From: Brachycybe producta
Lineage: Eukaryota > Arthropoda > Diplopoda > Playtdesmida > Andrognathidae
Reading direction: 5' to 3'
Length of the DNA stretch: 64,000 nucleotides
NCBI GenBank assembly: GCA_036925085.1
Contig: JAUPFP010000035.1
Location: 1,540,356 to 1,604,355, forward strand
Shown here: piece by piece, positions 10,605 to 21,661 of the stretch
How positions within the stretch are numbered: the stretch's first letter is position 1
Layout: every line of letters starts with the position of its first letter
Made by a program: the position numbers and the translations under genes
The notes under the pieces: model-generated
The model's input: the letters and a program-made list of their open reading frames with translations, nothing else
Told to the model about the DNA's origin: nothing
The model's database searches: none

Positions 10605-13600
10605 AGTCACTATTATGCATGTTAATTTGGGGAAAGGGGCAGCTGCAGAAGACTGCCTCGAAAGATCAAGCAGAGAAGCAGATATTGTGTGTATTCAAGA
10701 ACCAAATCCGCAAATAATACACAAAAAAAGGCTCTGGGGAGGAAAGTTATGTAGACATGAAGGACACATTAAGTCCCTCATTGTTGCCAGAAAAGAATCA
10801 AGAGTAATATCTCTTATGAATTATATGTCGCACAACATTTCAGTGTTGTTGGTGGAGCAGCAAACGAACCCATTTGTTATAGCAAACGTATACATAGAGC
10901 CAAATGGAGACTTTGACGGTGTACTACGAAAACTTAACACTTTAATGATGGAAAGAAAAGACCCCATCATAATAGTGGGTGACTTCAACGCCAAGCATCC
11001 TATATGGGGATCTCGGGAAGCCAATCCAAGGGGCTCAAGTCTACTGGAGTGGATCATGTGTCATAGACTAAAAATAAACAACGATAGGGAGCAAGGCCCT
11101 ACATTCTGTTCCTCCAATGGCATAAGTTGGATAGATCTAACACTATCAAGGGACATAGAAATTAACAACTGGGAGGTCATGAGCATAGAAACACTCAGTG
11201 ACCATAAATACATAAAGTTTTCAATAATAACGCAGGTCAACCAATGTTGGAAAAAACCAAAGTTCAACTGGAAAACCACAAACTGGGACTTGTTCAGCGA
11301 AAAATTAAATCTCGCTATTATGAAACTACATAACAATGAAGCCCAGGCAGAAGCCGAGGAATTCACCAACGAATGTGAAAAAATCTGTTCACAAGCAATG
11401 CGTCAAATAAAGAGACCAGCTACTGCAAAGAGCAACAAATGGTGGACAGCAGAACTGGACTATGAAAGAAGGGAGACCCGAAGAGCGCGAAAGAAAAGCC
11501 AAAAAGAACAACATCCACAAAGAAAAATAAGGCTTATAAAAGTATACAAGGATAAAAGAAGAAAACTGAAAAACAGGATAAAAAAAGCTAAAGCAGAGTC
11601 ATGGAAGAAACTCTGTGAACTACCAACAAGGGATCCATTTGGCCTCCCATACAAAATACTGGCAGGGAAAACACGACCCTGTGAAGTATTCCCGACCATA
11701 GAAACGGGAGAAGGAGCATGGACGAGAAACGAACATGAGACCATGGCCTGGTTGTTGAAAGAATACTTCCCACAAGACAAGATAGAAATTGAATCTGACG
11801 ATCAAAGAGCAATGAGGGCCGGTATAAATAAGGAGTACAACCCAGACACTGAAAACGAACCAAAATTCAGCACGGGAGAACTTGCAAAGGCAGTTAACGA
11901 GGTTGACGTAAAAAAGGCCCCTGGGCAGGACAGAATACCTCCAATTGTCCTAAAACACCTCTTAAGAGCAGGCAACGGATACTTATGCAGGCTCTTTAAT
12001 AAATGCTTATTAGAAGGCCAATTTCCTACTATATGGAAATCAGCCAAGGTCGTCTGGATAAAGAAGGGGAACACAAATAAATTTCGCCCTATATGCCTGC
12101 TATCCGTAATAGGAAAAGTGCTGGACAAGTTATGCGCAAAGAGACTCTCGTTCTTTTTGGAAAAAAATAACCTTCTGTCAGAAGAACAATATGGGTTTAG
12201 AGAGGGAAGAAGTACCACGATGGCAATAGAAGCCCTTCAATCTTGCGTAATGAACCTAAAACAGCAAAAGAAGCACTCTTTAATAGTTTCACTCGATATA
12301 AAGAACGCTTTTAACTCTGCCTGGTACCCCCAGATAATAATAAAACTCAGGATGATGAAATGCCCCAAAAATCTTGTCAACATAATCTCTTCCTTTTTGG
12401 AAGAAAGGATAGCAGTGTCCGGGTCAGCAAGGGTGGAAATGACAAGAGGCTGTCCACAAGGATCATGTCTGGGCCCTATCCTGTGGTTGGTCCTCATGGA
12501 GACCTTCTTCACAACTATAAGAGCTGGCTTAGAAGAGGGGGACTCCGTACAAGCGTTTGCCGACGACATAATTTTAATTATATCAGGGAAATCAGTAAAG
12601 ACAATTGAGAGCAAGATAGGACCGATTTTGGAAAAATGCACGCTGTGGGCGGAAAAATCAAAACTTCAATTCTCCACACTTAAGACGACGGCAATGTTCT
12701 TCCCAGCAAGCCGTATCCTAAGACATCCTAAGATAACGTTTGAGGGTCGACATATTAAACTTGAAACACAACTGAAATATCTAGGCTTATGGATAGATCC
12801 AAAGTGGCAATGGATCTGTCACGTAAAAGGAATATCGGAAAAATCAATGAGTATAGCATCCCGCCTGTTTTACATCTGCGGTAGTGAATGGGGGATGCGG
12901 CCCTCAACACTAAGGGAAATCTACCTCAGGTGTATCGAACCCATGGTGTTGTATGGGTCTGAAATTTGGGGAATAAGGGGCAGAGACTCCAGAGTAATGG
13001 CAAGACTTGACGCAATCCAGAGACCATTCTTGAGAGCTATATGTAAAGCGTACAATACTACGTCAAACAAGGCCTTGCAGATCATTACCAACTGTCCGCC
13101 ACTTTGGTTAAAAGCTGAAATAAACTATAAAGGAAGAAGAATGAAGGACCAATATGGGGAAAAATTGCAGACACCTGTACCAATAAAGGACCAAGACCAC
13201 CCTGGACGAAACACGGTGTTCAACATAGAAGAATTTGTGAAGGAAGATATGGCCAAATTTAATATCCAAAGCTACACCGACGGATCCAAATTAAATGGGA
13301 GAGTAGGTGCATCGATGGCACTGATAATAGATCAACAGCATAAATATGAATGGAAAGGAAGACTGCCAAATGAGTCAACAGTGTATCAGGCCGAAGTGTA
13401 CGCAATAAGTGTAGCAGCAACTCGGATACTTTCGCTGGATATTAATGGAAAGAACATTGCGTTAATAGTAGACTCGAAATCAGCACTCCAGGCCGTTGCA
13501 ACAGGAGATAAGAAAAATAACAATGCCTATAATGCAAATAGGAAGTTATGTGAAATAATCAACAAAGGAGGAACAGTGGCGCTTAAATGGGTGAAAGCGC

Positions 13601-14109
13601 ATACAGGAGAGAAATGGAATGAACACGTGGACCAGCTGGCCAAACAGGCCACCAAAAACGCTACTACTGTACAGGGGAAGATTCCTCAACGTTGGATCAC
13701 CCACCAACTCGAGAAATCTCTAACCGAATCCTGGCAGCAGGACTGGGACCAAACGGTAAAAGGACGTGAAACACATAGATGGATCCCGAAAATTGACGTC
13801 AAGAGGCAGCCAATGTCTGGAAAAATGACTCAAATTATTACTGGACATGGAGACTTTAATGTCTATAAGAGACGCTTTAACCTGGAGGGCAATGATGAAG
13901 AGGGACTTTGCAGCTGTGGCCAGGAGGAAGACACGATCGATCATGTACTTTGGAGATGCACAGCTGCTCACATCTTAGAAGCAAGAGGAAAATTGAGAGA
14001 AGCAGCCATTCAAATTGGCGCTGAATGGCCGTGTAGGGTGGACAACTTTCTAACAAAAGACCTGCAGAAAAATTTTAAAGAATTCTGTAAAGAAATTTTT
14101 GAGGAGTAA
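10597..14109 (+). CDS. LINE ORF2: endonuclease, reverse transcriptase, RNase H
   Basis: A 1170-residue polyprotein that nicks the target and copies the element RNA. The AP-endonuclease-like domain is N-terminal, with catalytic E35 in QEP, GDFNAKHPIWGS at 128-139 and SDH at 201-203. The reverse transcriptase follows, with FRPICLLSVIGKVLDKL, GCPQGSCLGP and the active-site FADD at 654-657. RNase H comes next with its four acidic residues D895 (YTDGS), E933 (QAEVYA), D959 (VDSKSAL) and D1012 (HVDQLA). A C-terminal CSCG...H....C knuckle begins at about 1105. This order and the RT motifs fit the R1/I/LOA group; the presence of RNase H argues against classical Jockey. It overlaps ORF1 by 8 nt. No disruption is visible, which is unusual for a resident LINE and suggests recent insertion. 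Confidence 0.9.
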   Translation: MDKVTIMHVNLGKGAAAEDCLERSSREADIVCIQEPNPQIIHKKRLWGGKLCRHEGHIKSLIVARKESRVISLMNYMSHNISVLLVEQQTNPFVIANVYIEPNGDFDGVLRKLNTLMMERKDPIIIVGDFNAKHPIWGSREANPRGSSLLEWIMCHRLKINNDREQGPTFCSSNGISWIDLTLSRDIEINNWEVMSIETLSDHKYIKFSIITQVNQCWKKPKFNWKTTNWDLFSEKLNLAIMKLHNNEAQAEAEEFTNECEKICSQAMRQIKRPATAKSNKWWTAELDYERRETRRARKKSQKEQHPQRKIRLIKVYKDKRRKLKNRIKKAKAESWKKLCELPTRDPFGLPYKILAGKTRPCEVFPTIETGEGAWTRNEHETMAWLLKEYFPQDKIEIESDDQRAMRAGINKEYNPDTENEPKFSTGELAKAVNEVDVKKAPGQDRIPPIVLKHLLRAGNGYLCRLFNKCLLEGQFPTIWKSAKVVWIKKGNTNKFRPICLLSVIGKVLDKLCAKRLSFFLEKNNLLSEEQYGFREGRSTTMAIEALQSCVMNLKQQKKHSLIVSLDIKNAFNSAWYPQIIIKLRMMKCPKNLVNIISSFLEERIAVSGSARVEMTRGCPQGSCLGPILWLVLMETFFTTIRAGLEEGDSVQAFADDIILIISGKSVKTIESKIGPILEKCTLWAEKSKLQFSTLKTTAMFFPASRILRHPKITFEGRHIKLETQLKYLGLWIDPKWQWICHVKGISEKSMSIASRLFYICGSEWGMRPSTLREIYLRCIEPMVLYGSEIWGIRGRDSRVMARLDAIQRPFLRAICKAYNTTSNKALQIITNCPPLWLKAEINYKGRRMKDQYGEKLQTPVPIKDQDHPGRNTVFNIEEFVKEDMAKFNIQSYTDGSKLNGRVGASMALIIDQQHKYEWKGRLPNESTVYQAEVYAISVAATRILSLDINGKNIALIVDSKSALQAVATGDKKNNNAYNANRKLCEIINKGGTVALKWVKAHTGEKWNEHVDQLAKQATKNATTVQGKIPQRWITHQLEKSLTESWQQDWDQTVKGRETHRWIPKIDVKRQPMSGKMTQIITGHGDFNVYKRRFNLEGNDEEGLCSCGQEEDTIDHVLWRCTAAHILEARGKLREAAIQIGAEWPCRVDNFLTKDLQKNFKEFCKEIFEE

Positions 14110-14510
14110 GAATTTAACTACAAAGTAAATTGGGTTTTTTGAGCAAAAAGCTTTTTCCCAAATAACTAGGGTCTTCTTAGGGGCTCGTAACTGGGCGGGT
14201 CCAGGCTGAGTCAACCGTTCATTGGGGCGGTAAGCAAGAGCGTAAGGTGTGAAGAAGCCCTCATACCCGGCTGGGTGGGCGGGGCGTAGTCTGATTCCTG
14301 TTGTTCAGACCTGTTCTGCCGTTCATCAAAATAGTACCCCCACCCAGTATGAGAGCTATGTGGAGAGAAAGGTAATGGGGCGCAACCAAGTCATAGCTAA
14401 GCCACTGTTAAAGTCGAAATGTCGATACTTAAAAGAAAATCTCGCATGCCCTTTACATGGCTCTATATTGCTCCGAATAAACCTCTTTTGTATTAAATAA
14501 AATTTTTAAT
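14110..14510 (+). other. LINE 3' untranslated region
   Basis: Includes CCCACCCAGTATGAGAGCTA and GTTGTTCAGACCTGTTCTGC blocks that recur antisense at 22631-22719. It ends in TATTAAATAAAATTTTTAAT, and a very similar word repeats about 60 bp later, which makes the exact terminus uncertain. Confidence 0.6.
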
Positions 14511-14827
14511 GAATAAATCATTAAAATGACAACTTTGCATTAAATAAAATTTTAAGAAAATACTTCGTGAATCAATATTGAACTTTGCAATCATTTAAAG
14601 CAATTGAATAAGCCATGAATTAAAATAGCGACACTTAAAAATTTCATACAATAAAATATAAATAGAAATCAACTCTAATTGAGTGATAGTTGCATATGGA
14701 CACGAGAGCAGACCAGCAGCACGTCCAACTCCTCCTGATTTCAACTACCACTAAATAACTAAACTAATGAAACGCGTTCAAAGAAAAAATAATTCAAAAG
14801 AAATTCCCAGAAACCCTATTTTCTTCT

Positions 14828-15031
14828 ACAGGCATTTAGAAATCGGGACGAACACAAGTTGGCTCCGACCTTTTTATGACGAGTGGCAACTTCTAATTGG
14901 TTTGTTGTGTGGTTCGACGTTGAAAAGGGCGGAGCATGTGACGTCAGACTACATAACCAACCAATTAGAAGTTGCGTTGATCATAAAAAGGGCGGAGAAA
15001 ACTTGTGTTCGTCCCGATTTCTAAATGCCTT
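14828..15031. mobile_element. Foldback MITE with perfect ends and 11-bp flanking repeat
   Basis: The outer 30 bp (from GGCATTTAGAAATCGGGACG at 14831) are an exact inverted repeat of 15000-15029, and pairing continues inward through GCAACTTCTAATTGGTT for about 75 bp per arm. TATTTTCTTCT occurs directly on both sides (14817-14827 and 15032-15042) and is probably the target duplication. The inner part is related to the palindromic module inside the Helitron-like elements at 20002 and 36670. Confidence 0.85.
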
Positions 15032-15042
15032 TATTTTCTTCT

Positions 15043-15492
15043 TACCTATGTCATCATGTAAATTTGAATAAAAAGTTTAACATGTGACATTACGACCCAA
15101 AAATTTTTAACCTTGAAAGAGAAAGAGAAGAAAATGCGATTTTGATCAATTTATTTCACTATCTTACAATTGAAATCATTTACTTTAAGTTTCATATTCA
15201 AAACAATAACTTTTTTTTAAATAATATTTAAATACTTTATTACCACATTTAATAGTGAAAATCAAAAGAATGATTATTACATCCCCTTTGACTCTGCCAA
15301 GTTTTTATAAGAAGAAAAAAGCTCAACAATTTGACAACAAAGTAAATGTTTGATTAGCGCTATGTTATACCAAAGGTTTGCAAGTAATAAGTTATTTAAA
15401 AAACTTTATTTACATGTATATTTTTATTAGCAAATTTTTTTTTGTTATTTATCATTTTACATTCAGACTGTTTACATGCAAATTATCGATAT
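15043..15492. other. AT-rich spacer, no gene seen
   Basis: Only A/T runs and short random ORFs between two mobile elements. Confidence 0.6.
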
Positions 15493-15502
15493 TCTTTCGA
15501 CC

Positions 15503-16739
15503 AACGATCTATAAAGAATAGATTGGCAATTTCATAGACATCAGCGCCCCCAAACTGAGGCTACTGCAGCTACGCACCGCCATGACAGTTATAGGCAGAA
15601 AGGACAGTGATCAGCAGTCAAATACATTAGGGCAGACGGGCAGAAAAGGCAGAATTTCGTTATTTCTGGGCAGGTCGCGATATTTTTATGCTGGTGAGGG
15701 TATTCGAGGGTAGGTGGGGGTACTACCTACTAAACGTAACCATTACCTGCCCGGAAAAAAAATTTCCGGAATTTTAAAAAAATGTTGAAATTTTTTGTAT
15801 AGGGCAGAATGGGCAGAACTTCGTTATTTCTGGGCAGGTCAGGGTAATCGAGGGTAGGTGTGGCTACTTCCTACTAAACTTAACCATTACCTGCCCGAAG
15901 AAAACATTTCCGGAATTTTATAAAATTTTTGAAAATTTTTGTATAGGGCAGAATTTCGTTATTTCTGGGTAGGTCGCAATATTTTTGTGCAGGTGAGGGT
16001 AATCGAGGGTAGGTGGGGTACTACCTACTAAACTTAACCATTACCTGCCCGAAAAAAAAATTTCCGGAATTTTAAAAAAATTTTGAAATTTTTTGTATAG
16101 GGCAGAATGGGCAGAATTTCGTTATTTCTGGGCAGGTCGCAATATTTTTGGGCAGGTCAGGGTAATCGAAGGTAGTTGAGGCTACTTTCTACTAAACTTA
16201 ACCATTACCTGCCCGAAAGACACATTTCCGGAATTTTAAAAAATTTTTGAAATTTTTTGTTTAGGGTAGAATTTTGTTATTTCTGGGCAGGTCGCGATAT
16301 TTTTGGGCAGGTGAGGATAATCGAGGGTAGGTGGGGGTACTACCTGCCAACAGTGAAAAAGCGAATGACTGTAACAGCAACAGCTAACTAACAGCTAACC
16401 AAATTAATTATTTTCAAAGGCCATTGAATAAATCATGTTTATGTACGTATTTTATTATTCATGTTAAATATGTGTATTTTGGTATTTAATTGTGTGAAAT
16501 AAATAATTAAATTTTATTGTATTGTATTCAGTATAATTTTACGAGTAGGTTACATAAATGATGAACAAATACATTAAATGTGCAGTTCCTTTTCTGAAAA
16601 AAAATAAGAATATATGAGTTTGCTATGAGCAGCCCATAGGCAATTAAGAGCTTTTTGCCTTTTACTGTCATGGCCGCCGTAGTGTTCAATTCGCCTCAAA
16701 ATGGCGTCTTAACTGCCAATCTATTCTTTATAGATCGTT
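15503..16739. mobile_element. Mutator-like MITE, long copy
   Basis: Exact inverted ends AACGATCTATAAAGAATAGA, extending through TTGGCA, are flanked by a 10-bp near-identical direct repeat (TCTTTCGACC 15493-15502, CCTTTCGACC 16740-16749). The interior holds four to five tandem units of about 170 bp built from GGGCAGAATTTCGTTATTTC, ACTACCTACTAAACTTAACC and ATTTCCGGAATTTTAAAA. There is no ORF. A shorter, nearly identical copy lies at 58073-59016. Duplications of 9-10 bp are typical of the Mutator superfamily; the class is inferred from that. Confidence 0.82.
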
Positions 16740-16749
16740 CCTTTCGACC

Positions 16750-19540
16750 TAATACACTTTAGGCAATTACCAATTATTATAAAATCTTTTAGGTTCAGTA
16801 TAAGGTTTATTACGATCAAACAATGGTCTTGCAGGTCAGAAAATTTCACAAATTAAATATATTATAGATCAAAGTTTGTTTAATTCAGTTTGGGCCCATA
16901 TACAAAACACAAACGATAATCGAGGGGCTTAAAATCTAAGAGGTATATGTGACATTTTTATTAAAATGGAGATACATTAAGTACCACATTTTGTCAGGGG
17001 GTGCTTGCAACAATTCGGAAACTACTGTTGCTACAACTAGTATTGTTGCTTGACTGTTGCTACGTGTAGCATCAGCTTTACATGTAAAAATCGCGTGCAA
17101 AATATAAAATTTACATTTTTTACATGCGTAAAGCCTAATTAATCAAATCAATCAACAACTCTAACCTCACATAGGCAACTTAAGCTAATCAAGCTTAAGC
17201 TAGCAAAATTGTCTTAAAATTCCATAGACCTAAATAGGATATTCTTACTTTTGCCCACGTTTTTGGTGATTCTGCCAAAAAGTTGCATATTCGTACTTAG
17301 TTCGATAAGAAATTTCCAACAAGCTTTACTTAATTCAAATAGGCTAAGGGCCCTAGACTAAGACTACGCCAGTATTTATTAAAGTCATCAACATTTCTAA
17401 CACAAATTATTCAAAATGTCAAAATGTAGGCGTAGTTTTAATGTAAAATATATGAGAACATCTTAGATTAACTAATTAATAAATAAAACATTACTTTATT
17501 AGTTTAAAACAATTTACCTTTTAAACATTCGGGTGATCGATCGACATCTCATCATAAAACATGCAGCTGCTCTTGGGTCCGATTGAAATCAATTATATAA
17601 AGAGGTCCACATGCTAGTGAGAGATCGCCTGCTCTTTTCTTCTGGGTCAACGAAAATAAACAAATCATGACTGAAAAGTGCCCTAATGAGTGAGGAACAT
17701 GTAGCAACAGTGGGAAACCAACTTATGAGCAATTAAAAAAAATGTACGCACAACTTAAACTAAATAAAATTGGCAAAAATCTAAAGTAAAATTTAGAATT
17801 TAGAAATTAGGGTACATTTTGAAAAATCTAATCAAAGAAATTTACAAAAAATCGAAACAAATTTTATAAAGAAATAAACAAATTGCCAAAAGTTAAAATA
17901 AATTTAATAAATGATTACTGAAGAAATTAGAAAGAAAAAAATAACCAAACAAGTTTACAAAAACTCGAAGAAATTAAAAAATACGTGTACATGTATGTAC
18001 ACAACAAAACAAACTTTCAAAAATCTCAAGAAAAAAAAAAAATCTAAACTAACAAATTTACAAAAAGAAATATAATAAAAAAAATTTATAAAAATCTAAA
18101 CAAAAAATTTAAACTAACAAATTTACAACAGAAATTATAACAAAAGAAATTTGCGAAAATCTAACCAAAAAAAAAATATAACATATACACGTAGAAAATA
18201 AAAACGTGTCCCATATCACCAGCATAACACCTATTTTAACATACTTTCAACACTTGGCATCAAAAGTACAACTGTCAACATCTGAAACAGCATCAGAGTA
18301 AGAAACACATCAGAAGTCCTCATTTTGTGTGTGTTATTTTTGGGCAATGAAAATAGTGTATTTATATTAATATAAACAAAAAAATATTCCACTGTTTCTA
18401 ATTGTTTCCCAGAAGTTGTTCTGTTTTTAGTGGTTCTTCTCGGTGGTCTGTCTATATTTCAAGTTTTATATCAAATTTCGTTTGTGAAATGTTATATATT
18501 TGTATAAAAAAATCCGTATGACGTAAACATCATCAAAAGATAATGATATCGGAGCTTTAATATAGGAGTTCAAAACCTACTTACTATACAGTATGTCCCA
18601 GAACCAACGCCCACAAGTTATTACCAAAAATGTGCTTCATGGCGCTGATAACACGTCTGATGTGAGGCAGAGCTCTGGTAATTTGGGCCTTTTTAATTAC
18701 TTCGCATAATTGCGCCCATGGGCCAAATTATCCTCGTCCATGTGTGTCCCAAGTTACAAATTTGGAAAATTTGATTGTGTGATAAACTGATAACATATTG
18801 AAATATACGTTTACAAACGTTAATATAAATAGGCAGAGTTAACAAATAAGGATAAAATGTTCCCTCCAAGAAAAATAACTTCATTCATTTCTGATGTTCA
18901 TTTTTCTCTTTTTTAAATTAAATTTTACCTTTTCTCGATTCAAAACACAAATCTCTCCCTTCAAACTGTGTCTTGACCAATAATTGAAGTTGCAATAACT
19001 TTTTGAATATTGTGTCCAGGTATTCAGGTCTTTTAAATTGTAATATACAAAGGGCTTTTCCTTTTACGCTCTTTTGATTAATGCTAATTTGCTCGACCAA
19101 TGCAAAAGATCATTGACTTCAAAGAGATGCATTTTGCTAACTACCTTTTGTTCTTCAGTAAGATCTTTGCAGCTTAAATAATAAAAATTGCTCGTGAAAA
19201 AAAATTTTTTTTTTCCAAGGCTCTGAAAAAAAAAAATATTTTTTTTTTCAGACAATAAACCTCTGAAAAAAAAAATCTGGCCATCCCTAATAATTCTATA
19301 ATTTAATTTTTAATTTTAAAAAGTATAATTATATGAAAGTTGAGTTAAATGTTATTGAATGGTATTTGGATGGAATAATATACAGTAGTCATGAATTTTT
19401 GAAACTGAAATTTTTGAAATGTTTTAAGTTTTAACCATGCTACTTACGAATTCTAAACACTGGTGCACATCAGAAATTGCCATTACGCCAACATAATACG
19501 TAAAAATTAAAATGTCAATTATTTCTATTTAAATAATTAT
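16750..19540. other. AT-rich region, no gene seen
   Basis: A-rich low complexity with repeated AATTTACAAAAATCTAAAC words at about 17750-18180 and no supported gene. A motif at about 18591 resembles the one at about 1991. Confidence 0.6.
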
Positions 19541-19758
19541 TTTATATATATATAATATCCCAGGTCTCTGTGTGTGTGTGTGGAGTAACACTGTACAAAA
19601 CCCTTGAAGCACGTCGGAATTTATATAAATTTAAATAAATGAAGAATTGAACAGCCTTTTTTTTCTCAAGGTCAACTATATGTTGCACCCTTCTCATCCA
19701 AGAACCCCATGATATTAAATTGGAGAGGGGAAAAGGTTAGAAAGTGTAGAGGGGGGGG

Positions 19759-19759
<1 letters not shown>

Positions 19760-19828
<69 letters not shown>
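19760..19828 (+). repeat. (GA)n microsatellite
   Basis: About 65 bp of nearly pure GA inside the Helitron-like element, bordered by G runs. The short GA-rich ORFs across it are composition artefacts. Confidence 0.9.
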
Positions 19829-19831
<3 letters not shown>

Positions 19832-20001
19832 GTGGCGGGGGGGGGGGGGAAGTGGGAGGGGGTGAATGAAATTGAAATGAAAAGAGTAAAGAACGAAAAA
19901 CCGACACGCATGCGCACATCAGAGAGAATGAAAAACTCATTTTCTCTTTCAAATATAAAAAGGGGAGGGGATAATAGTAGTAAAATTAAAATACAGTTTA
20001 T

Positions 20002-20145
20002 CACAGGCAATTGTGCCCAGCATTAGAATTTCTTTTGCTCAGCTGTTTTATGAACGTCATAAATTTGTAATTGGTTTGTTACTTGGTCTGACATCATAAA
20101 AGGGCAGAGGAAAAGAAATTCTAAGGCAGGACACAATTGTCTGTG
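20002..20145. repeat. Palindromic module inside Helitron-like copy A
   Basis: CACAGGCAATTGTGCCCAGC at the left is matched by the inverted GGCAGGACACAATTGTCTGT at the right; pairing includes AGAATTTCTTTT on the left and AAAAGAAATTCT on the right. The same module in a better preserved form is at 36670-36814. Confidence 0.75.
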
Positions 20146-20452
20146 AATTTGGCTCACGTCATTTATGATGGGTTACCCCACTAGTTCTAAATGTAATGTG
20201 ACTTTCACCCATAACCGAGTTGTGCAGACCTGCCTTCGAGTACTGTAGTTGGCAGTGGTGTAGCTATGACTTAATTGCCTCAGAAGTTACACCTGCCGCA
20301 TGTTTACGTCACATATTCAGCAAGAAATATGTAAAAGTCATGCCCAGTTTTGACTAGCCGTGGTCATAAGTGGGCACACTTTGGTCAGAATTGACCGGCG
20401 TCTGTTTTGGTAAGGAGTTACTCTCGTCGTAGTTACGGAGCTACTTTACCAT

Positions 20453-20666
20453 TTGTGGGTCAAGTCGGATGAGACATCATTGTCAATGAATGTTAGGCTT
20501 AAAGCCTATCAACTTAGTCCCGTGTGGGTTTTACGGCTAACACAGACGTAGAGCCCACTATTGGGATAAGTTGGATACAACATCGTTGTCAACAAATGTT
20601 AGGCCTAAAAGCCATCGACTTAGTCCCGTGTGGGGTTTTACGCTTATCATGGAACGTAGAGCCCAC
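20453..20666 (+). repeat. Two tandem 108-bp units
   Basis: Both copies share AACTTAGTCCCGTGTGG, TGTTAGGC and CGTAGAGCCCAC with a spacing of about 108 bp. The surrounding 20.2-20.8 kb is GC-richer than the background but has no recognisable gene. Confidence 0.7.
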
Positions 20667-20894
20667 TTTTAAAGAACCACCACCATGCTTTGAGTGCACT
20701 AATGCCGCTTGCACGAAATAAGCGGCAATTCAAACAGGGATAACTTAATAAAAACTTCACACAGATGAGGTTTTTGACTAAGGACCTCTCGAAGATGAAA
20801 TCTTTAAATAAGGGGCCTTACGAAGCCGGCTTCTTCGACTAAATATTGAAGTAGAATTAGGAAAAAAGTGCGTACATTTTTTGGGGTTTTTATG

Positions 20895-21290
20895 CCTCTT
20901 TTCGGTGCACGCTCATGCAAAGTTGAATTTAGAGAAAATTGTACTCATTACATTGGGACCAATTGTTGGGGCCAATCGCCGTTTCCATGTATGATTCTTC
21001 GATTGTGAACATATAAGTTTTCGGGCTTTTATGTCATCTTTCGATACATGATCTTCGTAAGCTTGGCTTACAGAAAATGAGCTACTTACATTGGGAGCAA
21101 TTGTTGGGGCCAATCGATGTTTCCATGTAAGATTTTTCGAATTTGAACATACAAGTTTTCGGGCTTTTATGTCATTTTTCGATGCATGCTCTTCCAAAGT
21201 GTGACTTATGGAAACCAAGCAGCTTACGACAGGACCGATTGTTGGGGCCAATTGATGTTTCTGAGTAAGCCAAGAAGAGTTCAGTACCAT
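20895..21290 (-). repeat. Three tandem 138-bp units, open in one minus-strand frame
   Basis: AATTGTTGGGGCCAAT recurs at exactly 138-bp spacing (20961, 21099, 21237). As 138 is a multiple of three, one minus-strand frame stays open across all three and shows a 46-residue repeat with LAPTIGPNV and KARKLI. No domain is recognised. It may be part of an unclassified element that includes the ORF at 21662. Confidence 0.6.
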
Positions 21291-21661
21291 CATCTGAAGA
21301 GCCGTGGGCCTTTTTTGTGTTCATGAACCTCATCCTACTAACTATTCCCTCCCACCTACTCACATATCCAGTCTTGACATGGTGAGTAGGCTTGTTGGGA
21401 AATCTTTTGTTTGTCACTGAGATGTTATTGTTTCATCGAACGTAGAGACATTTCCCTAAACATGTGGATACAATCTTTCGCTTTGGTGGCCTTATTCTTT
21501 CCTTTCCAACATAAGGTCGTTCACTTTCCGTGCTGTCTGTGAATAATAATAGATTCATTTGGGCATTCTGCAGTCAATGCGGAACGTACAGAATCGCTTC
21601 TAAAATGTGTGTTGCTTTTGTCGTTTCAATAACCCACTCATAATACGAAGCGTATAGTAAA

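Larger units (their letters stand above)
8380..14510 (+). mobile_element. Full-length R1/I-group non-LTR retrotransposon (LINE)
   Basis: A two-ORF LINE with about 0.5 kb of GC-richer 5' untranslated sequence, ORF1 (CCHC zinc knuckles), ORF2 (endonuclease, reverse transcriptase, RNase H, C-terminal zinc knuckle) and about 0.4 kb of 3' untranslated sequence ending in AATAAA-rich DNA near 14480-14510. No stop or frameshift is seen in either ORF, so the copy looks young and possibly competent. The outer boundaries are approximate because no target duplication was found. An antisense relic of a related 3' end lies at 22631-22719. Confidence 0.88.
19541..20184 (+). mobile_element. Helitron-like non-autonomous element, copy A
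   Basis: Begins in TATATATATA, then a GTCTCTGTGTGTG stretch. It ends with a short hairpin (GTCATTTATGATGG), GGTTACCCCA and CTAG followed by T, as in Helitron 3' ends. The same sequence in inverse orientation forms copy B at 36631-37210, with shared blocks CACGTCGGAATTTATATAAA and CTCAAGGTCAACTATA. It contains a palindromic module at 20002-20145 and an expanded GA run. No replicase is encoded. Confidence 0.7.

Noticed and set aside
18590-18720. RNA gene near 18.6 kb, prompted by a short GC-richer patch
   Set aside because: No box A/box B, cloverleaf or conserved RNA motif could be made out.
19672-20026. Arg/Glu-rich and Ser/Leu-rich ORFs over the GA run
   Set aside because: They are translations of a (GA)n microsatellite inside a Helitron-like element.
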